A stretch of 64,000 nucleotides of DNA. It comes from UBA9300 sp032260385. GTDB taxonomy: Bacteria > Bacteroidota > Bacteroidia > Bacteroidales > VadinHA17. The stretch covers positions 1 to 64,000 of the forward strand of contig JAVVEL010000008.1 in assembly GCA_032260385.1 (NCBI GenBank), read 5' to 3'. A program made the translations under genes and the position numbers. Under the pieces are notes generated by a model that ran no database searches, was not told the origin of the DNA, and saw nothing but the letters and a program-made list of their open reading frames with translations. Below, piece after piece: positions 53,226 to 61,758 of this stretch (position 1 is its first letter; each line of letters opens with the position of its first letter).

Positions 53226-54619
53226 TTAGCAGGTTTCTTCAGGTCAAATACTTTACTCTCTATTCTGCCGAGACTTAAAATAGTGCTTATCTCGGAGCCA
53301 GGTTTCAATTCATTCGACGATCTGACGGCTTTATCGTTATACAGAGTAATGGAATATCCACGTTTCAGTACTCTGGAAGGGCTAAGGTAATCAATTGATC
53401 TGGAAAAATTATCCAAAATTGCCTGTTTTTGATTTATGTATCTTTTTAAAGCCGGTTTAAACCTGTTCTTAAGATCACCTGTCAGCCTGTATTTATCATG
53501 GATATGCTTCAATGTAATTTTACTGACATTCGTCTCAATTGTGTTCAGCCTGGCATGCTTACCTGAAAGGTAGGAGCGTATATTGCCTGAGAGCCTTAAG
53601 CCTGACCTGTTAAGCAGGACCCGCTTATTCTGGAGTGATGATCTCACCCCGGGAGACATATTAACACTGATCCTGTTAATAACAGACCTTTTCGTTTTCA
53701 CCAGTTCACGGCTGGAATGAATAATCGATTCTCTCAGTTCCAGGAGGTGCTCCTCGGTTTTTAGACTCTGGTTTATTATGAAATCTGCAACGGCAGTAGG
53801 CGTTTTAAATGACCGGTAAGCTACCAGGTCGGTAACAGAGAGATCTTTTTCGTGTCCGATTCCCGTAAGTACCGGTATGGGCACCTGTGTAATCAGATAG
53901 GCAAGCTTGTAATTATCAAACCAGCTCAGGTCTGCCTGCGATCCTCCGCCTCTTACTATTACCATAAGGTCATAGTTCTCTATGTCATTGTAAATACTGT
54001 TTATAGCTCCGATAGTTGATGCTTCGGTTTCTTTGCCCTGCATTATTGCCCTGAAAAGACTGGTTTTGTACACATAGCCATAACTGTTATTTATAAGCTC
54101 ATCCGTAAAATCGCCATAGCCGGCTGCCTGTTCTGATGAGATGACGGCTATCCTTACGGGCAGGAGGGGGAAAGGCAGTTCTTTATTAAGGTTTATCACT
54201 CCTTCAGATTCCAGGCGCTTTATTATCTGCCTTCTCCTGAGTTCCATCTCACCTATGGTATATGCAGGATCTATGTCATATATTACGAGGCTTAGGCCAT
54301 ATACTTCATGGTATTCTATTTTTACCCTCAGCAGAACTTTAATGCTTTCTGACAGAGCCTGGCCTGTGGCACTCTCAAAGTAGGGCAGGAGGAGCCTTGC
54401 TTTCTGTGACCAGATAATGGCCCGTAGCCTCGACCTGATGTCTTCGTGGCTGTCTTTTTCTATAAGTTCAAGATAACAATGACCTGAATAATTGATTTTC
54501 AATTCCGATATTTCGGCACTCACCCAGTAAAAACCCGGCAAGCTTTCTTCAATTGATTTTTTTATTAGTTTCTGAAGTTCACTTAATGAATACCTGTCAT
54601 TTTTATCATTCATCATCAT
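53222..54619 (-). CDS. xseA: Exodeoxyribonuclease VII large subunit
   Basis: 465 residues from the first of three consecutive Met codons. The N-terminal OB-fold (YSLSELQKLIKKSIEESLPG, VSAEISELKINYSGHCYLEL) binds single-stranded DNA. The catalytic domain contains PLLPVRIAVISSEQAAGYGD, VIVRGGGSQADLSWFDNY near residue 225 and VLTGIGHEKDLSVTDLVAYR. The helical C-terminus (ISVNMSPGVRSSLQNKR onwards) is the coiled-coil arm that binds XseB, and the end SPSRVLKRGYSITLYNDK is family-typical. XseAB is the exonuclease VII of repair and mismatch processing. It heads a four-gene operon with two kinase genes before xseB. Confidence 0.95.
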   Translation of the reverse strand: MMMNDKNDRYSLSELQKLIKKSIEESLPGFYWVSAEISELKINYSGHCYLELIEKDSHEDIRSRLRAIIWSQKARLLLPYFESATGQALSESIKVLLRVKIEYHEVYGLSLVIYDIDPAYTIGEMELRRRQIIKRLESEGVINLNKELPFPLLPVRIAVISSEQAAGYGDFTDELINNSYGYVYKTSLFRAIMQGKETEASTIGAINSIYNDIENYDLMVIVRGGGSQADLSWFDNYKLAYLITQVPIPVLTGIGHEKDLSVTDLVAYRSFKTPTAVADFIINQSLKTEEHLLELRESIIHSSRELVKTKRSVINRISVNMSPGVRSSLQNKRVLLNRSGLRLSGNIRSYLSGKHARLNTIETNVSKITLKHIHDKYRLTGDLKNRFKPALKRYINQKQAILDNFSRSIDYLSPSRVLKRGYSITLYNDKAVRSSNELKPGSEISTILSLGRIESKVFDLKKPAK

Positions 54620-54678
54620 TTTATTCTAAGGAACATATTAAGAAATTTTGAAGACTGTGACATACGGCATCGGGAGGG

Positions 54679-55467
54679 CTACCTTATTATACCTGTTATT
54701 TCAGGGTCATTTATTTTTCCGCCTTCCTTTTCCAGTTTATCCAGGTATTCAGTTTCTTCCCTTATCAGTTCTGCCCTGTTTTCGGGAATCCCCATGTTAT
54801 ATTTTATTTCCTTTCGCACTGTTCCGTCCCGGTTGAAAAAAAGCCAGGGGCCCGTCCTTATATCTTTCCTGTACAGGCCTGTAATTTCCTTACTCCCGTT
54901 TGGATGCCATGTCCTGAATTCCCCGTTCAGTTTCCCATCCTGGTATGAAGCTTCAAGCGATGGTGTTCCGTCGGTGTAGTACTGTTTCCAGCTACCTGAC
55001 TTTATGCCGTCCTTATATTCCAGTTTTTCAGCAATCTCACCATTCCAGTGGTATTTTACGCATATCCCTTCTGCCCGGTCGTCTTCATAGAGGCATTTCA
55101 TAAGTAAATGATCTTCAATATAATCGGAATAATAGAACCACTCACCTGTTTTTTTACGGTCAACATATTTACCCTTCCCGGCAATAAAACCATTTGGATG
55201 ATAAAAGTGTGCATAGGCAGTATCCCCGGTATAATTGAGTACTGAAGTCAGCTTTCCGTCCTCATCATATCTTTTAAATTCACCTTCAGGCCTGTCATCT
55301 GTAAAATAAGCCTCGTACATAATCTGCCCGTCAGGGTATTTTTTTATCCAGTGACCCTGTTTCATGCCGTTTTCATCGGTTCGGTTAAGTATTTCCTGCG
55401 GACTTAAAACTGAGAATGGTGTAAGTATAAGAATAAGGAACAGTATGGTCTTTGAAAAGCACATCAT
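54679..55467 (-). CDS. YwqK/MORN-repeat secreted protein
   Basis: 262 residues from ATG 55467 (MMCFSKTILFLILILTPFSV); the upstream Met at 55506 lies in the dnaK terminator region. After the signal peptide there are about eight MORN-like beta hairpins, e.g. GHWIKKYPDGQIMYEAYF, GEFKRYDEDGKLTSVLNYTG, GSWKQYYTDGTPSLEASYQD and GEFRTWHPNGSKEITGLYRK. Such proteins are often annotated 'toxin-antitoxin system YwqK family antitoxin', but no toxin gene is adjacent and the signal peptide argues for a cell-envelope protein. It lies between dnaK (upstream, with a terminator between) and xseA on the same strand. Confidence 0.85.
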   Translation of the reverse strand: MMCFSKTILFLILILTPFSVLSPQEILNRTDENGMKQGHWIKKYPDGQIMYEAYFTDDRPEGEFKRYDEDGKLTSVLNYTGDTAYAHFYHPNGFIAGKGKYVDRKKTGEWFYYSDYIEDHLLMKCLYEDDRAEGICVKYHWNGEIAEKLEYKDGIKSGSWKQYYTDGTPSLEASYQDGKLNGEFRTWHPNGSKEITGLYRKDIRTGPWLFFNRDGTVRKEIKYNMGIPENRAELIREETEYLDKLEKEGGKINDPEITGIIR

Positions 55468-55490
55468 GGTTTTTCTGTTATTAATGATGT

Positions 55491-55525
55491 AAAAATAAAA
55501 AAACACTCTGAAAATTTCAGAGTGT
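55491..55525 (-). terminator. Intrinsic terminator of dnaK
   Basis: On the minus strand ACACTCTG (complement of 55518-55525) pairs with CAGAGTGT (complement of 55503-55510) around an A/T loop, then TTTTTTTATTTTT. It begins 27 bases after the dnaK stop. Confidence 0.88.
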
Positions 55526-55551
55526 CTTTCAATTATATATTGAGACTTTGA

Positions 55552-57468
55552 TTATTTAACCTCTTCGAAATCAACATCAGTAACTTCATCGTCACCGCTG
55601 CCTTTGCCTGACTGCCCTTCTTCCTGAGGCCCCTGTTGAGGTCCTGCCTGCTGCTGGGCATCTGCCTGAGCGGATTTATACATATCTTCAGAGGCAGCCT
55701 GCCACCTGGCATTAAGGTCATTCAAAGCTTTATCGATAGCTTCCACGTCCTGGTTTTTATGTGCTTCCTTAAGATCTGCAAGAGCCTTTTCTATGGGTTC
55801 CTTCTTTTCTGCCGGCAGCTTATCTCCGTATTCCTTGAGTTGTTTTTCGGTCTGGAATATCATACTGTCGGCAGAGTTGATCTTATCAACTTTTTCCTTT
55901 GCCTTCCTGTCTTCCTCCTCATTGGCTTTTGCCTCGTCGCGCATTTTCTTGATCTCATCCTCGCTGAGTCCTGATGAAGCTTCAATCCTGATGCTCTGCT
56001 CTTTCCCGGTACCCTTGTCCTTTGCTGACACATTGAGTATACCGTTTGCATCAATATCAAAAGTCACTTCAATCTGCGGTATTCCCCTTGGTGAAGGCGG
56101 AATGCCGTCAAGGTGGAAGCGTCCTATTGTCTTGTTACCAGCTGCCATTGGCCTTTCTCCCTGCAGTACATGTATTTCAACAGAGGGTTGATTGTCAGCA
56201 GCAGTAGTAAATGTTTCATTCTTCTTGGTAGGAATGGTGGTATTGGCTTCTATTAGTTTTGTCATTACCCCACCCATTGTTTCAATACCAAGTGAAAGGG
56301 GTGTAACGTCAAGCAGGAGTACGTCTTTTACCTCACCTGTTAGAACCCCGCCCTGGATTGCTGCACCAACGGCCACTACCTCATCAGGGTTAACACCCTT
56401 TGAAGGAGCTTTGCCGAAAAATTTCTGCACCACTTCCTGTATTGCAGGTATACGGGTTGAACCACCAACCAGGAGCACTTCGTTGATATCTGAAGCTTTC
56501 AGTCCTGCATCTTTAAGTGCAATTTTACAGGGCTCAATAACAGCCTGTATCAGTGAATCGGTGAGTTTTTCAAAATGTGCCCTCGTGAGTGTTTTAACGA
56601 GGTGCTTGGGTATCCCGTCAACGGGCATTATATAAGGCAGATTGATCTCTGTGCTTGATGAGCTCGACAGCTCTATCTTGGCTTTCTCTGCTGCTTCCTT
56701 GAGACGCTGCAGTGCCATTGGATCTCTTTTCAGGTCAACACCTTCATCTTTCTTAAACTCTTCTGCCAGCCAGTTAATTATTAGCTCATCAAAATCATCC
56801 CCGCCAAGGTGAGTGTCGCCATTTGTTGATTTAACTTCGAATACTCCGTCACCAAGTTCGAGTATGGATATATCAAAGGTTCCTCCTCCAAGGTCAAAAA
56901 CAGCAACCTTGAGGTCTTCCGTCTTTTTATCAAGCCCGTAGGCCAGTGCGGCAGCAGTAGGCTCATTTATTATCCTTTTTACCTGTAATCCGGCAATCTC
57001 ACCGGCTTCTTTGGTTGCCTGGCGCTGGGAGTCATTGAAGTAGGCAGGAACTGTTATAACAGCTTCCGTAACTTCCTGTCCAAGGTAATCCTCTGCCGTC
57101 TTCTTCATTTTCTGCAATATCATTGCGGATATTTCCTGTGGCGAATATTTGCGATCATCAATCTGGACCCTGGGGGTGTTGTTATCTCCTTTAACCACTT
57201 TGTAGGGCACACGGGTAATTTCCCTGCTTACATTGTCGTAAGTCTCACCCATGAACCTTTTTATTGAATATACTGTCTTTTCAGCATTGGTGATGGCCTG
57301 ACGCTTTGCAGGATCACCTACCTTGCGTTCACCATTTTCAACAAAGGCAACAATTGACGGAGTGGTTCTCTTGCCTTCGCTGTTTGGTATCACTACAGGC
57401 TCGTTTCCTTCCATCACAGCAACGCATGAATTAGTTGTTCCAAGGTCTATGCCAATTATTTTTCCCAT
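55552..57468 (-). CDS. dnaK: Molecular chaperone DnaK (Hsp70)
   Basis: 638 residues, standard length. The ATPase starts IIGIDLGTTNSCVAVMEG and contains VPAYFNDSQRQATKEAG, INEPTAAALAYGLDKK, VFDLGGGTFDISILE and EVLLVGGSTRIPAIQE. The interdomain linker is VLLLDVTPLSLGIETMGG, followed by the substrate-binding beta domain and helical lid. A Gln/Gly-rich tail (AQADAQQQAGPQQGPQEEGQ) ends in DVDFEEVK, the usual EEVK-like terminus. It folds nascent and damaged proteins in the cytoplasm with DnaJ and GrpE, whose genes are not in the window. Its 231-bp upstream region shows no exact -7 element. Confidence 0.98.
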   Translation of the reverse strand: MGKIIGIDLGTTNSCVAVMEGNEPVVIPNSEGKRTTPSIVAFVENGERKVGDPAKRQAITNAEKTVYSIKRFMGETYDNVSREITRVPYKVVKGDNNTPRVQIDDRKYSPQEISAMILQKMKKTAEDYLGQEVTEAVITVPAYFNDSQRQATKEAGEIAGLQVKRIINEPTAAALAYGLDKKTEDLKVAVFDLGGGTFDISILELGDGVFEVKSTNGDTHLGGDDFDELIINWLAEEFKKDEGVDLKRDPMALQRLKEAAEKAKIELSSSSSTEINLPYIMPVDGIPKHLVKTLTRAHFEKLTDSLIQAVIEPCKIALKDAGLKASDINEVLLVGGSTRIPAIQEVVQKFFGKAPSKGVNPDEVVAVGAAIQGGVLTGEVKDVLLLDVTPLSLGIETMGGVMTKLIEANTTIPTKKNETFTTAADNQPSVEIHVLQGERPMAAGNKTIGRFHLDGIPPSPRGIPQIEVTFDIDANGILNVSAKDKGTGKEQSIRIEASSGLSEDEIKKMRDEAKANEEEDRKAKEKVDKINSADSMIFQTEKQLKEYGDKLPAEKKEPIEKALADLKEAHKNQDVEAIDKALNDLNARWQAASEDMYKSAQADAQQQAGPQQGPQEEGQSGKGSGDDEVTDVDFEEVK

Positions 57469-57699
57469 TTTATAACTTATTTTTAAATGTTTTCCAATTT
57501 TCCAATCCTTTCAGCAATGATTATGCCATGGGATTTTTATGTGGAATTTATGCTAATATGACATTCAATCGTATTTTTATGTGAATAAACTAAAGCCAGT
57601 AATGACAAAAAGGCAGTTATGTCATTTTCGTAGCGGTCAGATCACTTATTATTAAACAAATTTGTAGCTTTACCCTGTGTAATAATAAAATAAGAGGCT

Positions 57700-58515
57700 A
57701 TGTCAATCCATAACACGGTTAAGCGGGTTACCACACATGTACTTTCAGAGATGAAGTTAAAAGGTGAGAAGATTACCATGCTCACTTCCTATGATTATTC
57801 CATGGCATCAATTGTGGATAAGGCAGGGATTGATGTCATTCTTGTAGGCGATTCGGCATCGAATGTTATGGCCGGGTTTGAGACTACCCTGCCCATTACC
57901 CTTGATAATATGATTTATCATGCTGCCTCTGTTGTGCGTGCGGCAAAAAGATCACTGGTAGTGGTGGATTTGCCTTTCGGGACTTACCAGGGAAATTCAA
58001 AGGAGGCTCTTTCCTCAGCAATCAGGATAATGAAAGAAACAGGTGCACATGCTGTTAAGCTTGAAGGAGGGGCTGAAATAGCAGAATCAATAGAAAGAAT
58101 ACTGTCTGCCGGCATCCCTGTTATGGGGCACCTGGGCTTAACACCTCAATCAATCCATAAGTTTGGCACCTACGTTGTGCGGGCAAAACAGGAAGAGGAG
58201 GCAAAGAGGCTGAAGAGTGACGCCAGGTTACTGGAAGAAAAGGGTGCTTTTGCCATTGTACTGGAAAAAATACCTGCCGTTCTTGCCGGCGAGGTGGCAG
58301 AAAGCCTTACTATACCTGCAATTGGAATTGGTGCCGGCAATAAGGTTGATGGACAGGTGCTGGTAATTCATGACATGCTCGGGATTAACCAGGAATTTTC
58401 ACCGCGCTTTCTCAGGAGATACCATAATCTTTACCAGGAAATAACCGGGGCGGTTCAGGCTTATATCAAAGATGTACGTTCACTGGATTTCCCCAACGAA
58501 AAGGAGCAGTATTAA
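57700..58515 (+). CDS. panB: 3-methyl-2-oxobutanoate hydroxymethyltransferase
   Basis: 271 residues, normal for PanB, which makes ketopantoate in pantothenate/CoA synthesis. The motifs are KITMLTSYDYSMASIVDKAG, ILVGDSASNVMAGFETTLP (metal-binding Asp), VVDLPFGTYQGNSKEAL, AVKLEGGAEIAESIE, VMGHLGLTPQSIHKFG, and VLEKIPAVLAGEVAESLTIP with the catalytic Glu, then IGIGAGNKVDGQVLVIHDML. A TAGCTTTA box (7 of 8 to the -7 consensus) lies at about 57666-57673. No panC or panD is nearby. It is followed after 10 bp by the pseudouridine synthase gene, probably in one operon. Confidence 0.96.
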   Translation: MSIHNTVKRVTTHVLSEMKLKGEKITMLTSYDYSMASIVDKAGIDVILVGDSASNVMAGFETTLPITLDNMIYHAASVVRAAKRSLVVVDLPFGTYQGNSKEALSSAIRIMKETGAHAVKLEGGAEIAESIERILSAGIPVMGHLGLTPQSIHKFGTYVVRAKQEEEAKRLKSDARLLEEKGAFAIVLEKIPAVLAGEVAESLTIPAIGIGAGNKVDGQVLVIHDMLGINQEFSPRFLRRYHNLYQEITGAVQAYIKDVRSLDFPNEKEQY

Positions 58516-58525
58516 TTAAGCCGGT

Positions 58526-59200
58526 ATGGATATTCTATACGAGGACAACCACATAATCGCCGTAAATAAAAAGTGTTGTGAACTGGTGCAGGGAGACAGC
58601 ACGGGTGATGAGACTCTTTCTGACAGGGTGAAGAAATACCTGGCTGTGAAATACAAAAAGCCGGGTGACGTTTTTCTTGGGGTGGTTCACAGGCTTGACA
58701 GGCCGGTAAGCGGTGTTATACTATTTGCACGTACATCGAAAGCCCTGGCCAGATTGAACAGGATGTTCCAGGAAAAAGAGGTGGCCAAGAAATACCTTGC
58801 TGTGGTTAGGGAAAGGCCACCCGCAGAAGAAGGCAGTTTAGTGCATTACCTGAAGAAAAATGAGCAACAGAATAAATCCTATGCCTATGATAGCCAGGTG
58901 AAGGGTAGTAAAGAAGCTCATCTGAGCTACAGGCTGGTCAGCCGGACAGACCGGTATTATTTACTGGAAATCGACCTCCATACCGGGCGTCATCACCAGA
59001 TAAGATGCCAGCTGGCCAGGGCAGCATGTGCCGTTAAGGGTGATCTTAAATATGGCTATCCCAGGTCAAATAATGACGGAAGCATATCCCTCCATGCATG
59101 GAAAATAAAGTTTATCCATCCCGTTCAAAAACAGGAAATTGAAATTACTGCACCCTTGCCTGATAGCGATATCTGGCCAAAAATAAAACAGCTTAAATAA
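58526..59200 (+). CDS. RluA-family pseudouridine synthase
   Basis: 224 residues, a single catalytic domain without an N-terminal S4 domain. It begins MDILYEDNHIIAVNKKCCEL and carries the signature GVVHRLDRPVSGVILFARTS with the catalytic Asp near residue 55. Later blocks are VAKKYLAVVRERPP, YLLEIDLHTGRHHQIRCQLA and AVKGDLKYGYP, all typical of RluA-type enzymes that isomerise uridine in rRNA or tRNA. 'RPVSG' in place of the commoner 'xxTSG' occurs in other members. The RNA target cannot be assigned. It follows panB closely; a hairpin lies just beyond its stop. Confidence 0.93.
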   Translation: MDILYEDNHIIAVNKKCCELVQGDSTGDETLSDRVKKYLAVKYKKPGDVFLGVVHRLDRPVSGVILFARTSKALARLNRMFQEKEVAKKYLAVVRERPPAEEGSLVHYLKKNEQQNKSYAYDSQVKGSKEAHLSYRLVSRTDRYYLLEIDLHTGRHHQIRCQLARAACAVKGDLKYGYPRSNNDGSISLHAWKIKFIHPVQKQEIEITAPLPDSDIWPKIKQLK

Positions 59201-59262
59201 AAAAATGGCTGCTTCAAAATAAAACAGCCACTTCATTCAAACTGAAAATATCAGAGGTCAGG
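59199..59262 (-). ncRNA. Candidate very short minus-strand RNA
   Basis: On the minus strand an exact -7 element TAATTTTG (complement of 59267-59274) is followed about 60 nt later by TGGCTG/CAGCCA (complement of 59206-59230) and seven T, a terminator with no minus-strand gene to serve. The hairpin loop is 13 nt. It could equally be the 3' end structure of the plus-strand pseudouridine synthase mRNA. Weak evidence. Confidence 0.2.
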
Positions 59263-59393
59263 ATGTCAAAATTACCCTCCGGCCCTGATCCCTATTCTGC
59301 CTTACATTCACCCTTTTACAGGGATTTTTAACCGTAGATTAGGTGATTATCACGAAATCCGTAGTAAATGTATAACATTATTATCCTGAGTAG

Positions 59394-59430
59394 GTTAAAC
59401 TGAGGTTAAATCTAGTTAAGGAAAAGTTAA
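59394..59430 (+). promoter_or_regulatory. Four phased GTTAA direct repeats upstream of the RprXY-like operon
   Basis: GTTAA occurs at 59394, 59405, 59415 and 59426, i.e. with 11-, 10- and 11-bp spacing, all in the same orientation. Three are preceded by AG or GG. Helical phasing of short direct repeats is the usual form of binding sites for OmpR/PhoB-family regulators, and such a regulator is encoded in the following operon. The last repeat ends 28 bp before the -7 element. Confidence 0.55.
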
Positions 59431-59458
59431 AAAGTGGATTGTTCTAATTTTATAATTA

Positions 59459-59466
59459 TATTTTTG
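59459..59466 (+). promoter_or_regulatory. Candidate -7 promoter element for the two-component operon
   Basis: TATTTTTG matches TAnnTTTG exactly. A TTG at 59439-59441 lies 17 bp upstream as a possible -33 element. The box ends four bases before the ATG at 59471, so the transcript would be leaderless or nearly so. Confidence 0.45.
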
Positions 59467-59470
59467 CATT

Positions 59471-61066
59471 ATGAAGAGGTGGAAGTTCATAGGGCTTATA
59501 TCTTTGATGCTGGTTTCATTAACAGGCATTATCTGGGTGCAGATAGTCTGGATAAATAATGCCGTAAGAGTGCGCAATGACCTGTTTAACCGATCTGTAT
59601 TCAACAGCCTGCAGAGCACTGCAAGAAAAATAGAGTCATCAAGGCAACTGGCTTTCTACAGGCAAATGATGGTAGCCGATTCTTTATTACAGTCACAGGC
59701 TGATGAGATGCAGACAGTTCCCTTTGCCGGGAATGGGAAAGCGCCGGTGCAGGGATATGGAGGACTGAGCGGCGTAGGGGAGAGCTTTTCCTTCCAGCTG
59801 ACAGATGATGGCAATAATGTGCAGGTGCTGGGAGATTACCAGCAGTACTTCATTACCGACAGCAATGAGAAGATAATCCCGAAGGCCAATATCGAAGTAA
59901 ATGACCCGGGCCCTCTGAATATTAATAATGACAGGTTCAGATCATGGCTTATGAAAAAATCCAGCGACCTTCGCCGGATGGGCGACAAAATGATTTCTGA
60001 GCTGTATGAATGGGAACTTAACAGTCCGGCCGACAGAGACGAAATATTATCAGTTCTCTACAGTGAGCTCGCAAACTCCGGAATTACATTACCTTTTGAA
60101 TTTGCTGTTATTGAGGATAACAGGGTAATTGGCGGGATGTATGAGAAAGTTAGCCCGGCCGACCTTTTAAGCAGCAATTATACAGTTAACCTGTTTAATG
60201 ACAGGTTGATACGTCGAAATACGAGACTTTCCGTAGTCTTCCCTGAACGCAGGAACTATATCCTCTCTTCGATGTCCTTACTGCTTGGTGGCTCTCTCCT
60301 TTTCAGCATGATAATACTCATTACCTTTGCCCTGAGCATATTCTTTATCATAAGGCAAAAGAGAATATCTGAAATGAAATCGGACTTTATAAATAATATG
60401 ACCCATGAGTTTAAAACACCCATTGCAACCATTTCACTTGCTGCTGATACAATAAGTAACACTAAAATCATAAATGACGAAAGCAGGGTAAAGCACTTTA
60501 TAGGCATGATAAAGAAGGAAAATGCAAGAATGAACAAGCAGGTTGAGAATATACTCCAGATTTCATCTCTTGACAGGAAAGAAATGGAATTCAGTTTTTC
60601 CAGTGTGGATATGCATTCAGTGATAGAGAGATCGATAGAAACCATTGAAATACAGGTGGAAGGACGAAACGGGAATATCTTTTTCTACCCCGAGGCCGGC
60701 GACCCTCTTGTCTATGGTGACAGGGAACACCTTACTAACCTGGTGCATAACCTTCTTGATAACGCAAATAAGTACAGTGTGAGCGAACCCGAGATAACAC
60801 TGAGCACTCTTAATAAGAATGGTAATTTTGTATTATCTGTATCTGACAAAGGGATAGGAATGTCCAAAACCGTTCAATCAAAGATATTCGACAGGTTTTA
60901 CCGGCAGTCCGGTGGTAATATCCATAATGTTAAGGGTTTCGGGCTTGGCTTGAGTTATGTTAAAGCTATAGTCGACGCGCATAATGGTGATATTAATGTA
61001 TTCAGTGAAGCAGGCAAGGGCACAACATTTGAAATATCCATACCACAAAACGAAGACATCCTATGA
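59471..61066 (+). CDS. Sensor histidine kinase (RprX-like)
   Basis: 531 residues. One N-terminal membrane helix (about residues 8-27, LISLMLVSLTGIIWVQIVW), a periplasmic domain of about 235 residues, and a second helix (LLLGGSLLFSMIILITFALS, about 265-290). The H-box is FINNMTHEFKTPIATISLAA with His near residue 312; the HATPase holds NLVHNLLDNANKYS, VSDKGIGMSKTVQSKIFDRF and GFGLGLSYVKAIVDAH. No HAMP or PAS domain is evident, as in Bacteroides RprX. Its stop overlaps the response regulator start by four bases (ATGA), so the pair is co-translated. The stimulus is unknown. Confidence 0.93.
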   Translation: MKRWKFIGLISLMLVSLTGIIWVQIVWINNAVRVRNDLFNRSVFNSLQSTARKIESSRQLAFYRQMMVADSLLQSQADEMQTVPFAGNGKAPVQGYGGLSGVGESFSFQLTDDGNNVQVLGDYQQYFITDSNEKIIPKANIEVNDPGPLNINNDRFRSWLMKKSSDLRRMGDKMISELYEWELNSPADRDEILSVLYSELANSGITLPFEFAVIEDNRVIGGMYEKVSPADLLSSNYTVNLFNDRLIRRNTRLSVVFPERRNYILSSMSLLLGGSLLFSMIILITFALSIFFIIRQKRISEMKSDFINNMTHEFKTPIATISLAADTISNTKIINDESRVKHFIGMIKKENARMNKQVENILQISSLDRKEMEFSFSSVDMHSVIERSIETIEIQVEGRNGNIFFYPEAGDPLVYGDREHLTNLVHNLLDNANKYSVSEPEITLSTLNKNGNFVLSVSDKGIGMSKTVQSKIFDRFYRQSGGNIHNVKGFGLGLSYVKAIVDAHNGDINVFSEAGKGTTFEISIPQNEDIL

Positions 61067-61758
61067 GTGATATATCAAAAATACTTCTTGTAGAAGATGA
61101 TCTCAGCTTTGGTTCGGTTCTAAAATCATATCTTGAAATCAATGATTTTACTGTTGAATGGGTTGATGATGGCAAAAATGCCATCCCTGCTTTCAGGAAG
61201 GGACAATTCAACCTGTGTATACTGGATGTTATGCTGCCCAATGTAGATGGCTTCACCATAGCTTCGGAAATAAGGGCTATCAACAGGACAATACCCTTGA
61301 TTTTTCTGACAGCGAAGAAACTGAAAGATGATGTTCTGCACGGTTACGGTCTCGGTGCGGATGACTATATTACCAAGCCTTTCGACACTGATATACTCCT
61401 GGCCAAGATAAAAGCCATTACAAGTCGCAGGGAAGGGATGAAAAGAATCAGTGACGATATTAAAATAGGCAAATATACCTTCAACACAAAAATCAGGTCA
61501 CTTAAGTCAGGGCAGGAGGAAAGAAAGCTCTCTCCCAAGGAAGCCCAGCTCCTTGAACTTCTTGCACAGTCGCCCAATAGCCTGGTTAGCCGGGAGACTG
61601 CATTAAAAACCATATGGGGGTCCGATGATTATTTTACTGCAAGGAGCATGGATGTTTATGTTACGAAGCTGAGAAAATACCTGTCGGGCGACAGCAATAT
61701 TTCAATAAAAAACATTCATGGTGCGGGCTTCCAGATGCTTATTGACAGTGATGATTAA
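61063..61758 (+). CDS. OmpR-family response regulator (RprY-like)
   Basis: 231 residues. The receiver domain (about 1-120) has the acidic pair in LLVEDDLSFG, the phosphoacceptor Asp in LCILDVMLPNVDGFT (near residue 54) and the conserved Thr and Lys in IFLTAKK and DDYITKPFD. The winged-helix DNA-binding domain (about 135-229) shows ERKLSPKEAQLLELLAQ, RETALKTIWG and SMDVYVTKLRKYLSGD, ending IHGAGFQMLI. It is the partner of the upstream kinase. Phased GTTAA repeats upstream of the operon are a plausible autoregulatory site. Its stop overlaps the convergent cdd stop by four bases. Confidence 0.95.
   Translation: MSDISKILLVEDDLSFGSVLKSYLEINDFTVEWVDDGKNAIPAFRKGQFNLCILDVMLPNVDGFTIASEIRAINRTIPLIFLTAKKLKDDVLHGYGLGADDYITKPFDTDILLAKIKAITSRREGMKRISDDIKIGKYTFNTKIRSLKSGQEERKLSPKEAQLLELLAQSPNSLVSRETALKTIWGSDDYFTARSMDVYVTKLRKYLSGDSNISIKNIHGAGFQMLIDSDD

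Noticed and set aside
54679..55467. Toxin-antitoxin module suggested by the YwqK 'antitoxin' family name
   Set aside because: No toxin-like partner is adjacent, the protein has a signal peptide, and the MORN repeats fit a general envelope protein.
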